In this document: positions 20,536 to 31,824 of the stretch, in pieces
Position numbering within the stretch: the stretch's first letter is position 1
How the letters are laid out: every line of letters begins with the position of its first letter
From: Obelidium mucronatum
Taxonomy: Eukaryota; Chytridiomycota; Chytridiomycetes; Chytridiales; Chytriomycetaceae
Assembly (NCBI GenBank): GCA_025765595.1
Contig: JAIVFH010000035.1
Location: 124,001 to 188,000 of the forward strand
DNA length: 64,000 bases
Direction: 5' to 3'
Notes under the pieces: generated by a model
The model's input: the letters and a program-made list of their open reading frames with translations, nothing else
What the model was told of the DNA's origin: nothing
Database searches by the model: none
Made by a program: the position numbers and the translations under genes

Positions 20536-21120
20536 ATGACACACTTCACTTCTCCCCAACATCTGACGCTTTTCAAAGAAGCCATTCACTTCGTATTCGT
20601 TCGCTGGACCGCTCTCCAGCTTGCCATCGAGCACTCGATGGGCGGTAGTTCAACCCTGGCAAAAGTCTCCATGTTGGGTGATTACATCCTCGACTTCTTC
20701 ACAGAGCATGGTCTTCGTATCGATCCTACTGATCTCGAAGAAAATGTGGTTGAATTCTTTGGGGAAAGCTTCCAGGTTGAGCTGGAAGATGGATCTGGGG
20801 CTGAAATCAGCAAGATGTTGTGTGACCTTTTCGCCCAACTTGGAAGAGGTGATTTGAGCGGTTTTGAGAGAGTAAGAGAGCTAGCGAGTCGAGTAGTGCC
20901 TTTGGGTCCATCCAGAAAAGTTGTTGGCGATGATGACGATGACGATGACGACAGCGATTCAAGCGATGACGACGACATTCTAGACTACAGTCGCGGGCAG
21001 CAAGATGATATGGATATGGATGACGCTAGCTCCATTGCATCTCCTGCTCCAAAACCTGAACCAATCATTGATGAAGATGGTTTTGAGCTTGTTCAGCAAA
21101 AAGGCCGAAGACGGCGGTAA
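20536..21120 (+). CDS. TSR2: pre-rRNA processing protein TSR2
   Basis: A single-exon gene of 194 residues. The conserved TSR2 domain occupies residues 1-105 with the WGG-type motif (FVRWTALQLAIEHSMGG) and FFTEHGLRIDPTDLEE. A long Asp/Ser run (residues 133-150) and the C-terminal DEDGFELVQQKGRRRR complete the usual layout. In yeast TSR2 is an acidic escort chaperone for ribosomal protein eS26 and is needed for 20S pre-rRNA processing. The start is the ATG at 20536; the in-frame TTG nine bases upstream is not needed. The gene is convergent with SCM3: its stop is 93 bp from that gene's proposed last exon. Confidence 0.92.
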   Translation: MTHFTSPQHLTLFKEAIHFVFVRWTALQLAIEHSMGGSSTLAKVSMLGDYILDFFTEHGLRIDPTDLEENVVEFFGESFQVELEDGSGAEISKMLCDLFAQLGRGDLSGFERVRELASRVVPLGPSRKVVGDDDDDDDDSDSSDDDDILDYSRGQQDDMDMDDASSIASPAPKPEPIIDEDGFELVQQKGRRRR

Positions 21121-21213
21121 ACATTACAATAAATGCCAATTGTATTGAGGCAAATTCATGTTTATTTTTGTATGTCAGGTGTGTTGGGGGGATATTCCAT
21201 CCAATTAACAATA

Positions 21214-22625
21214 TTATGGGGCACCCATGGGATCGTCCTTTGAAACAAAGAGTTTTTAGAAAGAAATTAAGTCACCACAAGCGTCACTTTACCTCAATAC
21301 TGACAGGCCTTAATACCAATGGGCTCGACACACAAATTCGTCTACCTGAGGCAGATCCAACAGCAGCGGCAATAGCCGCTGTTTTTCTATCAATACTTCT
21401 CGAAGTGGGAGTTTTGCAGTTTTCTCTAATTGCAGAAGTGGCAGTACTTGCGATAAGTCTCTTGGTAGCAGTTCCAGCAGTCTTTACCACGCTGCTTAAT
21501 AACCTTGATTCAGATGGGGAAGGTGATGAAAAGGAATGGCTCCTTCCTGAAGGAGTATTATAAATGGGCATCCACATCAAAGTGCGTGGAGTTTGCAGAG
21601 GGGGCGTATGCATTGCGTCTGAAGTATTTTCCTTCGCATTTTCTGAATTCGGAGCAGTAGGGACGGCGCTGGCTCCACTTGCTGACTTTATTGTGCGAGA
21701 TTGCGGTGTTGCTTTTGCTGCTCTAGTTATTGAATCTTTCTGTTCGACAACAGGAGTTTTTGAAGTAGACGGCTTTGATTTCGCGTTTTTAAATATTCCC
21801 GTAGAGGTTGCCGAACATTGAATGACTGCAGTGACAGAAGGAGTTGATACAGATGAAAGACAAGCATTTAATGGGGTTGTTTCAGAAACTGATGGTGCTG
21901 TTGAGACCGGTTTCGTTGTGGGCGTCCTAAAACTCGAGGAAGATTGGTCAATCTGATGGGTAGGCGTTGATTGAGAGTGTTTAATTGACAGTTGACGCGA
22001 CGATGGTGTGCTGCATTCGATTACAGAGTCTTTCAGACACTTGCGGGTTTCAGCATGAAGAGTTTCTAGAGTCAGTTTTGGAACAGCCTGCATGACCCGT
22101 TGCTTCCGGGCTATTTCCGAAAGAATCGTTGTTGCAGCTGGAGCCGGCGCCGCTTCTTTTTCCGCATCCGCTTCTGCTTCCGCCTCGTCGTCATCGTCCT
22201 CGTCCTCGTCGTCCTCGCCGCCGCCGTCGTCGTCCGAGCCGCCGTCCAGCATGCGTCCAAACGGCCGCTGCGGCGTGTTGCGGAAGTGGCCGCGGTCGAC
22301 GACGACTTCGCCGGAAAACACGTCGACTTCGTCCGCCTAAAGCGCGTCGCGTTGCGTCGTCAGCACACCGCACAACCAGCCCGCGAACCAACCAACCAAC
22401 CTCGTCGCTCGTGTCCTTGCCGTACTTTTCGAAAATGTGCGCCCACGCATCCATCAGCTTGTCCTGCGCTGACTGCCGCAGCGCGTCCAGGTCCGGCTTC
22501 GCCACGCCGCCGGCCCGCGGCGCCGCCTTGGTCTTGGGCTTTGCGGCGCTCGCCGGCTTCGGCGCGGCGGGCGGCGGCGGCGGCGGCGGCTCCGCGTCAA
22601 ACAGGAGGGCATCAAACGCACTCAT
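21214..22625 (-). CDS. SCM3: Scm3/HJURP-type CENP-A chaperone
   Basis: Exons 22625..22401 and 22336..21293 join in phase. A third exon of 24 nt (21237..21214, ending GAPMGAP-like DDPMGAP and a stop) fits after a 55-nt intron; without it the frame ends at 21284. An in-frame ATG at 22646 would add seven residues. Across the first junction the protein reads LMDAWAHIFEKYGKD-TSDEADEVD-VFSGEVVVDRGHFRN, matching the fungal Scm3 core (IFEKYG...DEIDL.TGE.VVDNGH) that binds the CENP-A/H4 dimer for deposition at centromeres. A Glu/Asp-rich run (residues 105-125) follows, then a long Ser/Thr/Pro-rich disordered tail with TPP/TPR-type sites. The first exon and intron are very GC-rich (about 22.15-22.6 kb). 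Family assignment rests on that one core motif. Confidence 0.75.
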
Positions 22626-23025
22626 TTCAGCAATGTCCGGATACAAAAGAATTATTAAAAGAAATGACGTCCAGAATCTATTCTAACGTTGATGATTTCC
22701 TGAGCCTTGATCTCATCAGCATTCATCCGTTCCCGAATGCTCTCTTCTTCTTTCCCCTTTCTCTGCTGTATTTGGTTTCAAAAAACATACTTAATTGCTC
22801 GGGATGAAACAGTTGTAGTCAGTTCAACCAACCAGGCAATTCTATATTTAAAATAAACACGTCAATTTGGTCGTTTTTGAAATGAATAAACATTGAAGTC
22901 TTTATGCCAGGTTTGGTTAATGAAAAGAAAAACTTCAAGTAAATAACTTTGTGTGTGTTCTTTTGGCAAAAACACTCATACCGACGGCCCACTCGCCCCC
23001 TCCCCATACTAAAGCACAGTAGAAA
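22626..23025. promoter_or_regulatory. divergent intergenic region, SCM3 / SVF1
   Basis: 400 bp, AT-rich in the middle, with pyrimidine tracts (22735-22765) and a C-rich patch (22985-23005) just before the SVF1 start. No gene seen. Confidence 0.4.
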
Positions 23026-24402
23026 ATGAGTTGGTTCGGAGCAGCTGCCCCAGTTGAAGTCAAGTGGCCATTGAAGCCAGTTACCAAGCAATCGGACCCA
23101 AGCAACCCTGAACTCTCTTCGCCTGTGGAAATTGAGTCCACTGAAGCAACTAAAGATGATGTGAAGTGGAAGTTGGAGTACCCTGGCCAAGCCACTGAGA
23201 GTTTCACGTACTACTTGACTCTGGATAACGGAACTTACGTGTTGGCGCAGGTTTGGCAGATTGCTTAGGTTATTGTCAAAGCCTATCTAACGATATATGT
23301 CTTTTTTAACTTCCACTCGATAGATGGTATACTCCACATTGGGTCTCGCTCCATCTGTTCAGGTATTTGTGTCGTTTGTCGTTCTGCAGCAATTTACCCG
23401 ATTTTTTAAGATGACTCTCCGTATCTACAACGCGGACAAAACCAAGTTCAGTAAAACAGTTTCTCCATCCACCTCGTCAATGAAGGTTTCCGCTGACAAG
23501 CACTCTGTCACTTGTGAACAATTCTCCATCAACTTCATCCCTGAAACTGGCTCTTACAAATTGAGCTTCCACTTGCCAGAAGCCGCAATCGACGTTTCTT
23601 TTGACCCAGTCACTGAGATGTTCAAGGTCAATGACGGAAAGTCCATGTTTGGTGCCTTTGAGGTTGATGGATATGTGGAAGCACAATTCATCCCAAAGGC
23701 AAAAGTTCAAGGAACTGTGACATTTAAGGGTGCCAAATACGAGGCTAAGGGATCTGGTCAGTTTGTCAAGGCTATCCAATGTAAGCCACAAACTCTTGCC
23801 AAGTGGAACTTTTTCAACTTGCAAAATGCTAAGGATGCTCTCATGTTGTATGAGGTTTGTAAGGGCATGTTTTTTGACGGATGTTCCATGGATCATTAAT
23901 TATTCCATTTCTGATCTCTTAAGTATGACAAGCCAAAGTCCAGCCCATCTGACATCAAGTGTGTCAGTATTGGAGCTATCGTCAGAAATGGCCAAACTAT
24001 TGCAGTTACTACTTCCAACCGTGCGGTTCACGTTCAAAAGCAATTGGATGAAGATTTCAGTGGATACGAAGTCCCAAGTCAATTGTTTTTGACTTGGAAC
24101 GGTAAGACCAAAGACTCTGGTGAAGATGTCCACGTTGAAGTTTCCTTGGTTCCAACCAACTTGGTGGACAAGATCGATGTGTTGGCGGAGCTTCCTTTCT
24201 TGTTGCGTAAACTCATGTAAGGATATAGGAGCTCTCGCGTTTTATTGTTAACTTACATGGATATTTTAGCCAAACATTCATCACTGCGCCATACTTGTAC
24301 CAATGGTACGAAGATGTGTCCGCCAAAGTGACTATCGGCAAGGACTCATTCACCATTGATGGAAAAGCATTTGTTGAGTGCTCTTTCTTGACAAAGGAGT
24401 AA
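23026..24402 (+). CDS. SVF1: Svf1-family ceramide-transfer / survival factor
   Basis: Five exons (23026..23250, 23324..23362, 23411..23854, 23924..24216, 24270..24402) join in phase to 377 residues. The start MSWFGAAAPVEV is typical of Svf1, whose N-terminal amphipathic helix binds membranes. The two lipocalin-like halves follow: WKLEYPGQATESFTYYLTL, AQMVYSTLGLAPSVQMTLRIYN across the 39-nt second exon, then SVTCEQFSINFIPETGSYKL and, in the second half, VSIGAIVRNGQTIAV and QWYEDVSAKVTIG. In yeast Svf1 moves ceramide from ER to Golgi and protects against oxidative and cold stress. At 377 residues it is shorter than yeast Svf1 (about 480). Fungal restriction of the family supports the organism call. 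Confidence 0.88.
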
Positions 24403-24514
24403 GCTGTGGTGACATAGGGTTGTGATTCATGTTTGTTGTATCCAAGTTACAGGGTGGGAAATAAAACTTGGGACTGGTTTTTTTATTTTTTTTCTTGACG
24501 AATCGCAACCCCGA

Positions 24515-27500
24515 ATGAATACAGGTAATGAAACAGCTGAGCCTCTACAGTCTAGGCGCTTGTCGAAGGACTATTTTTAACTCGAATAAGTGTAGAAGCT
24601 CCACCTTGCGTCTGTGGTAAAGTTGCTGGTGCATCACGATCAGCTGTATGTAGGAGTTGTAAAGGTACACGATAAAAACAGAAGAAGAACGAGGATCTAT
24701 GTACAATCATTGAACTAAATTTGCCCTGCTTGATTAGTACGCTTTCATCAACGCTGTATATCCAAGGAGCCCAACGTTCCTTACATTTGCGTCAAATGCT
24801 CATCACACGGGCCATTGCAAAATATTCACCACCAGCGCCTGGCTATGAAGTCTCCTAAGGTTGGAATGAAGGCTCCGAAAGTTGGAATGAAGTCTCCAAA
24901 GTTTGGAATGAAGTCACCTGCAATTCCTGCCTCAGTTGTCGCAAGCCCCAAAGTTGCAATGAAATCTCCACGTGTCCATTTGCCCACCGTTGCGCCTCTC
25001 TTAATGATGGATGAAGATGATGACTTGTGTCCCGTTTGCGATGGCGATTGTACCTGCAACTCAGTTTCAAAACCTGTTGCATCTATACCTCCTCCTGTCA
25101 CAATACCTTTTAAACAAGCTATTCCTACTCCTCGTCCGCTTTCGGCTGCATCAGTATCTGCCCCAACAATACCAGGAAAGATTTCAAATGCACCAAAAAG
25201 CCTTCAACGAAAACCACTGGCCACGTCATCCACAGCAACCAAATCGAAACCCGCAAATGTGGAATCTTCAAAGGCTACTGGTGGAACCAATAATTTTACA
25301 AAGAACCCTAGTACATCATTTCAACGCGGGGGAAAAACTCTCCCTAAAACTGCATCTTCCTCGTCATCAGCATCAGCATCTGTATTATCGTCAAATCAGT
25401 CGAATTCTAAAATATCAGCACCATCTTCAACAAAGCCAGCACCAACCAAACTCGATGAAGCAGCATCCCGTCGAATGCTTACATGCCTTGCCGACCTTGT
25501 GGTAGATGCGCACGGAAACGCTTGGAAAGCCAAAACCACACTCAAGAAGCCTGGGAGTGCTCGCGAGTTTGGAAAAATGACTCATACCCCCTCTGCTGAT
25601 ATCCTCAAGAGTGCTCCCCGGATGGAGCGGGTGGGGACGTCTTGGATTGTGAAAGAAGTAGCACCTCTTCCCAGCAACAGTAGCGTTGGCTCGGCCAGTC
25701 AGGTTGCGAAAAAATCGAAACCGAAATCTATCAAGAACAGTATTTTTGATAGCTCCAGTGATAGCGATAGTGACGATCAGCCTTTAAGGCTTCACCATAA
25801 CTCGAAACTCGCGGCGAAGGGGTTGAAAGGAGTTTCCAGGGTGATAGCATCAGCTGTCGATGAGTCAAGTAGCGACATGGACGAAGCGATTGTATTTAGT
25901 GATTCAGACCTCGATTCTGGTCCAGCCACTGAACGTGGAGGTAGTGTTGTAAGGAATTTTGCTGATACAGACGAATCTGGAAATGAACTGTCGGTGACAA
26001 TGGCTGGACCACCTTTTGTGGAGCAACATACTAGTGATGACAGTAATGACGATTCTTCCAGTGACTCGGATGGCGAAAATGCGTCGGTCGGGTCTTTAGC
26101 CGACTTTTTGAGCGAGCATTCCGATGATATGGACATTGATATGATTTTTGCGAATGCAGAAACTGAAACGGGGTCGGATGCGTCAGAATCTGACATTGAC
26201 ATGTTTGTGGAGAATGCGTTGTATGGAGGGTGGAGCTCGTCCGATGAGTTTGAAGATTCGGATGAGGACTCAATATTTGGAATAGCTGGGAGTGAAGGTG
26301 GAAGCGCTCCATCCATCACACACAGTGAAGAAAATGCTTTTCTTCAAATGGATCTTGGCGAAACAGACACAACCTTTCTTGATTCGGCCGATGTGGCAAA
26401 TCTGCTGGATGGGTTTACTACAATATCCACCGACATACATACCTTGGATCCTGTCTTGGATGATCCGTCATTCCTGAATGACGGGACAGATCCTTTACCA
26501 GTCACTTCTGACCAGCCCGAAATCATCCCCCCACCACCCGTTGCACCACCACCCAAGCCATTAGTCAGTTTTGATATCACTCAAACTCATATTGGCCCCA
26601 ATGGAGAAATTATAACCACTACAAAGCAACTTTCTCTGCCTGTCCAAAAGCCGAAACCGCCAAAGAAGCCGAAGAAAGGAAGTGATGCCGCATCGCAAGC
26701 AACCCGCTCAGCAGCATCCAATGAAAAAGCGACAAAACCAGCGGAAAAGCAAGTGGTAGAAGCCGCTACCACTGCGCCCCCAACTCCGGCAGTTTCATCG
26801 CCTGCCCTTGCGGCATTACAATCAGCCTTGAGTTCGATTGTATTATCAAGCGGTGGCCAGAAAAATTCACAACTTGTGAATGCAATGATAGCCTCCCTGA
26901 AGACGTTGGGCACTGCTACTTCCGCTGGGAATTCCCTTGCTTCACTACTAGAGCCGAAGAAATCACAAGACAAGAGTAGCAAGACCGAAGATTCATCAAA
27001 TTCAAATAATCCAGCTGCAAATATCGCGGCACTCGCAGTCATTGCAGCTGCCGTTGCCGCTGCGAAAGGGAAATTAAAAAAGGTAGAATCTTCTTTCTTT
27101 GAATTTGTTGGAACTAATTTACAAAAATACAGTCCGATTCTGGTGGCAGTGGTTCTTTTTCTGGTCAAGATGCTGCAGTTATTAAGGCTCTGGAAGATTT
27201 TCTTACTACTGCTCTACCTGCCTTGAGTAACTTGCAGAAACAGCAGCCAGCAGCCACCCCAGCGGCTACAACAGCTCCCGTGGCGGCTAAAAGTAGCTCA
27301 AAAGCCGCGACGGGATCTACAGGACGACAGGATATTACTCTTGAGGACCTTTTCGATACAGAAGCATTGGAGTCAGACGGCGCCCCAGATGACTACGAAC
27401 ATGGAATTGAAGAGCTAGATCTCAGTGATCCTTTTTCGAGGTGGACGAAAGTTCCTATCCTCACCTTCCGCAAGTCAAGGCGGCCATCTTTATCCAAGGT

Positions 27501-27834
27501 TGCGAAAAACGATTTCAAAAAAGCTTTCCGCAATTCAAAGTACTCACCTACAATGACGCTCCCTTCGGCGCCTATGATTGATTATGCGGCTGTATTTTAT
27601 AAAAGCCCGAAATTCACCGCCACACCAACAGAATATGCTCCAAATGCCCTATTGCAAATCCCCCCGTTTCCCAACATCCCACACTTTCCTTCTCCATTAC
27701 TTCCTGCGAATCATGGATTCTCAGAGTCTAAGGATATTCCTGAGTTGAATTTGTCTGACGATGTGGGTGATTTGTTCCACGGTGGTTTCGAAGCTCAAAC
27801 GGGTGATAAGAAATGGAAGGTTACAAACAAATAA
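24515..27834 (+). CDS. PHD-finger nuclear protein, acidic/Ser-rich, 1051 aa
   Basis: Exons 24515..24549, 24591..24664, 24738..27082 and 27133..27834 are phase-consistent; the first intron (41 nt) is short and the first exon is my least certain choice. Across exons 2-3 the protein reads PPCVCGKVAG...VCRSCK-VRFHQRCIS...YICVKC, a Cys4-His-Cys3 PHD finger (residues about 17-58) of the type that reads histone H3 tails. MKSPKVGM-like repeats (SPK/APK) follow, then a second Cys cluster DLCPVCDGDCTC near residue 145. The long middle is Ser/Asp/Glu-rich with many SD/DS acidic (CK2-type) sites. An Ala-rich helix lies near residue 800. The C-terminal part has DITLEDLFDTEALESD and FSRWTKVPILTFRKSR. I do not recognise the full-length family; chromatin or transcription regulation is inferred from the PHD finger. 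Its stop is 10 bp from the convergent IQ gene's stop. Confidence 0.7.
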
Positions 27835-27844
27835 ACGTCTATTG

Positions 27845-28952
27845 CTAATATTCTCTGCTACTCTTCTCTACATCCTCTGCATCCAAATCCATTAATTCAT
27901 CGAATGCCGCGTAGTTCTCCAAATCAAACTCCCACCACCTCATTTTCCCATCCTTCAATGACCTTAAGTGTTCTTCGCGGATATAAGCCCGATTACTCGA
28001 TTCCAAGAGAGATTTTTTGAATATCAGCTCGGAAGGATCTTCCAAAGATTCACTGCAATCTGAAATCCAATTTGTTAAAAGCAACAATAAAAAAAAGAGT
28101 GTGACTGTACCCAGTAAAGCCCGAACGTAATCTTCAGTTCTCATCCGCAAACCTCTACATCCCAAAGAAACATCCTGCGGGAGAAATTTGAGTGCATTTT
28201 CGGTGGTAAAGTCATCTTCATCAATGGAATCATAGTACTGATCAAGAAGGCGTTGCGCTGTGCCTAAATTGGCCAGCAAGTTTGCAGCAGTTTCGCGTTC
28301 TCTAGTGGAAGTGCTTGAGAATTGGGGATTCCTCGTCTTGTACAGTCGCGCAATTACTTTTTCACGCGCTTCCACAATATCACTTTCTTCAGACGTGGCT
28401 ATTCGGTCCCAAGAGGTCGAGGCTCCCTTCTCATTGTTTTCATTATCGTTCTCACTGTCGGATTCAAATTTAACTGTTCGCTGTTGCTGTTGTTGTTGCT
28501 TTGGTTGGCGATGACTCCTCCTGTGTTTTTTCAAGGACGATGATAACAGTTTGTGATACTGCTGCCTTTGGTAATATCCACGAAAGATCTTTTGGATCGT
28601 GACAGCAGCTTTGGTCTGCCATTCAAGTGAGACCTGAACAATTTTTTCACGATGTGTTCCTTTCAATAGCATCATGTCCTTTTCATGCCTGGACAGGCGA
28701 GACTGGATGGTTTGGAGACGCGTATCATGACATTCGAGACTCCTATTCGTTTTTAAAATGGCGTCGTATCGTTTGCGGGCCAGGAAGCCACGGAAAATTG
28801 TTTGTAGTTTGACAGCTGCACTTTCGAGGGAAGAAACCCATTGACGTACGCGATACCCTCTATACGTTTTCTACAGTTTTCAGTTTAAGTCTCTTTGAAG
28901 AGTTATGCGGGACTCAGACCTGGATCAGAATTGCGCTTTGATCATAACTCAT
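27845..28952 (-). CDS. IQ-motif (calmodulin-binding) protein, possibly flagellar
   Basis: Exons 28952..28920, 28870..28111 and 28059..27845 join in phase to 335 residues. The first intron splits the first IQ motif: ILIQ-KTYRGYRVR. A second follows at once (AAVKLQTIFRGFLARKRY) and a third near residue 100 (AAVTIQKIFRGYYQRQQY). After them come a Gln run, an acidic patch and a helical C-terminal half ending WWEFDLENYAAFDELMDL. Three IQ motifs near the N-terminus of a protein this size recall the sperm/flagellar SPATA17 group, but spacing differs and I do not claim orthology. The role is probably a calmodulin or light-chain scaffold. It is minus-strand and convergent with the PHD gene. Confidence 0.7.
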
Positions 28953-29071
28953 TATTTTCAACACATTATTTTAAAAAGTTACATTACAATAATTGTATTC
29001 GGACCGTATGCATCATCGCATTCCCCACATCACATAAACGAAACAAAAAACGAAAAAAACTCTAAAGCAGC

Positions 29072-30530
29072 TTATTTTTGGTTTTCTGGACGGAGAGATC
29101 TCACAGTGACACCAGCGCGCCACATTTCACTCTCACGAATTTCCTTCAACTCAGCTTCAAATCTCTCACGGTAGTCTGGGCGACCGTTCTCATCAATAGA
29201 TCTCTGGGATTCAGATCCGTTAGCAACAGACTCGTACAAACGCTGAAAGACTGGCTTGGAGGCCTTGTAGAATTCTGGAGCCCAGTCCAAAGCACCACGA
29301 CGGGCAGTGGTGGAGCAGTTGGCGTACATCCAGTCCATACCCTTGGCACCGATAAGTGGGTAGAGAGATTGGGTGGCTTCTTCAACAGTCTCGTTGAAAG
29401 CTTCAGATGGAGAGTGTCCAGCGGCACGCAAGACTTCGTATTGGGCTTGGAAGAAACCTTGGATGGCTCCCATCAAGACACCACGTTCACCAGTAAGGTC
29501 AGAGTAGACTTCCTTCTCGCTGTAAGAGGAAGAGGGTTCAATTAGTCTTGTGCGATTTAAAATAAAGAAGTCAACACATACAAGGTAGTCTCGTAAAGGT
29601 ATCCAGAACCAATGGCAACACCCATGGCGAAAGCACGCTCACGAGCCTGTCCAGAGACATCTTGCCAGATAGCAACAGAAGAGTTAATACCACGGCCTTC
29701 CAAGAACAGGGAGCGGACAGTGTATCCAGAACCTAAGAGCAGAATATCAGATTAATAATTGATTCGATAAAATTAATAATTTGGGAAAATTTTCACTTAT
29801 CAGTGCGTTATCTAAACACGCCCTGACAGCAAAAAACCAACAAAGTACGTACCCTTTGGTGCAGCGAGGAAGACATCAACGTCCTTTGGTGGGATGATTC
29901 CAGTTTGGCTGTGGAACACAACACCGAATCCGTGGGAGAAGAAGAGAGACTTGCCCTTGGTGACATAAGGTTGGATCTGTGGCCAGGCCTCCTTTTGACC
30001 AGCGTCAGACAGGAGGAAAGAGATGACAGTACCCTTGTCAGCAGCCTCTTCCATGGTGAAGAGGGTCTTGCCTGGGACCCATCCGTCAGCGATGGCCTGC
30101 TTCCAGGAAGCACCATCTTTACGGACACCGACAATGACGTTCAAGCCGTTGTCACGCATGTTGAGGGACTGAGCCATACCCTGGGTACCGTAACCGATAA
30201 CAGCCATGGTGTCCTTGCCAAAGATCTTTTGGAGCTTGTCCTTTGGGAAGTCAGTACGTTCCCAGACAGTCTCAGAAACACCAGCAAAGTCGAGGGTCTT
30301 GACTCCACGAGTTTGGATCTTGCTCTATTAAGTTAAATGAATGGTAGGGTCAGCTTCTTGTGACTGGCGCGGTCTAAGGTGGTAAAAACAGAAAAACTCA
30401 CAGCAACTGGAGCCTGACGAGCGGCAGTGCGGACAGACGCTCCGGCAATAGCAGAGATAGATCTGGTAGCGTTGGTTCTGGCAGCGGCACGAGCAGCGGC
30501 GGTGCGGGCGATGGAAGAGAAGCGTTGCAT
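29072..30530 (-). CDS. ILV5: ketol-acid reductoisomerase, mitochondrial
   Basis: Exons 30530..30402, 30324..29853, 29732..29582 and 29519..29072 join in phase to 399 residues, close to yeast Ilv5 (395). Residues 1-43 form an Arg/Ala/Ser presequence without acids. The NADPH site VIGYGTQGMAQS starts near residue 82, followed by VGVRKDGASWKQA. The knotted C-terminal domain carries the Mg-binding acids in SDLTGERGVLMGAIQG and the conserved ...MYANCSTTARRGALDW block. It converts 2-acetolactate and 2-aceto-2-hydroxybutyrate to dihydroxy acids in valine, leucine and isoleucine synthesis in the mitochondrial matrix. One substitution to note is GFGVVFHSQTG, where many homologues have GFNI/GFSP. Confidence 0.95.
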
Positions 30531-30828
30531 TGGTGTTTTTTGGACAAGAAAAAAGAGGCAGGGTTCTCCTTTTGTATGGGCATTTAAGATTTTTCGTTAT
30601 CACTTTGGAGTGAATCATATCTGCTTTGAACAGATAACAGATATTCCCAGATTATCAACTTGAACAAGGTAAACAGGCATCAACAACATGCATTCGGCAG
30701 CGCCACATCCAAAGTTAATGATCAAACTGAGATTCTGAGAAATCTGACAAGATATCTCATGTCTAACATCTACCGCTGCTGAACTACTATGACGCATTTT
30801 TATTCGCAACCAAACATGAACAAGAACA

Positions 30829-31759
30829 TCATTCCGCCCGTAAAGCAGCCAGTCTTTGTTCCATATCGTCCTCTTCTTCAGCTTCCGCAGGTTGAGAAAC
30901 CTTTGCTTTCTTTAAAAAAAAATATTGTTGATCAGTTAAACATCGCGTCGAGAAATTATCAAAGAATGGGGTGCGGAAAATGAATATCTGGTAGTACCTC
31001 GAGCGGTGCACCGACTGGACCAGCTTGGCCTAGCAACCCATCTGTGAGGGAGAATAGAATAGCATCCACTTCTTTATCAGCTTCCTCTTCTATTCCCTCT
31101 TCGTCAAGAGTATCAATTGCATCATCCATCATTTCGCTAATGATACCTGCCTAGTAGATAGACGAACAAAAACAGTCAAAAAATTTTGCTACATGAAACA
31201 CTGAAATACAAGCAGGTGCCACTGTATTCAACGGATTTATTAAAAAAAAAATCGAACAAACCTTCATCATTTCTTTTCCCATTTCTTGCATGGTGTTGTG
31301 GATTTCAGGCATTTTAATTAGATTGTTGACTAGCTTCATCACATCAGTGCTTTGCTTGAGCGCGCCAGCAATCTTTGCCACAGCTTTTAACACAGAAGGC
31401 AACCATTAAAAAAAAACTCCGTTTTGAGCATAACCTATGATAGTCAATGACAAGAGAAACAAACAAATACCCAGTTGTTGCTGCAACTGCATCGTCAGAG
31501 AGTTCAGTTGGGCCTTACTCGTGTGCAGCCGATCCTTTGCCTTACGGCTTCTCACAATCTCTTTTGCCAGTAATCGACAAGCACCAGCATCATTCCGCTT
31601 GGCTGCCGCTTTGATGTCCCTTCGCACTTTCGCCTCTGCCGTGTCAATCCCACGCAGCTGCTTGTCCAACTCGCGTTCTTGGCTTCGGATAGACTGCTTC
31701 CACTTCTTGACCTGCTCTTCAGGGGTGAGCGGTTTAAAGAGCTTGAGAAACGAGTCCAT
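30829..31759 (-). CDS. VPS24: ESCRT-III subunit Vps24/CHMP3
   Basis: Exons 31759..31471, 31383..31262, 31150..30998 and 30909..30829 join in phase to 214 residues (human CHMP3 is 222). The basic N-terminal helices (EEQVKKWKQSIRSQERELDKQ, split here at the phrase LAKEIVRSRKAKDRL), the middle KQSTDVMKLVNNLIKMPEI and the acidic autoinhibitory half (SEMMDDAIDTLDEEGIEEEA) follow the Snf7 fold. The C-terminal MEQRLAALRAE is a MIM1-type motif that recruits Vps4. It caps ESCRT-III filaments in multivesicular-body sorting at endosomes. It is encoded upstream of ILV5 on the same strand with 298 bp between. Confidence 0.92.
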
Positions 31760-31824
31760 TTAAATGTTTTTTTTTTTAAATTCTAATACAAATAATAATA
31801 TAATTCTCATCGCTTATTGCTAAT

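Noticed and set aside
22100..22807. Plus-strand open frames of 185-235 residues opposite SCM3 exon 1
   Set aside because: Arg/Pro/Ala-rich translations typical of antisense GC-rich sequence, with no motif.
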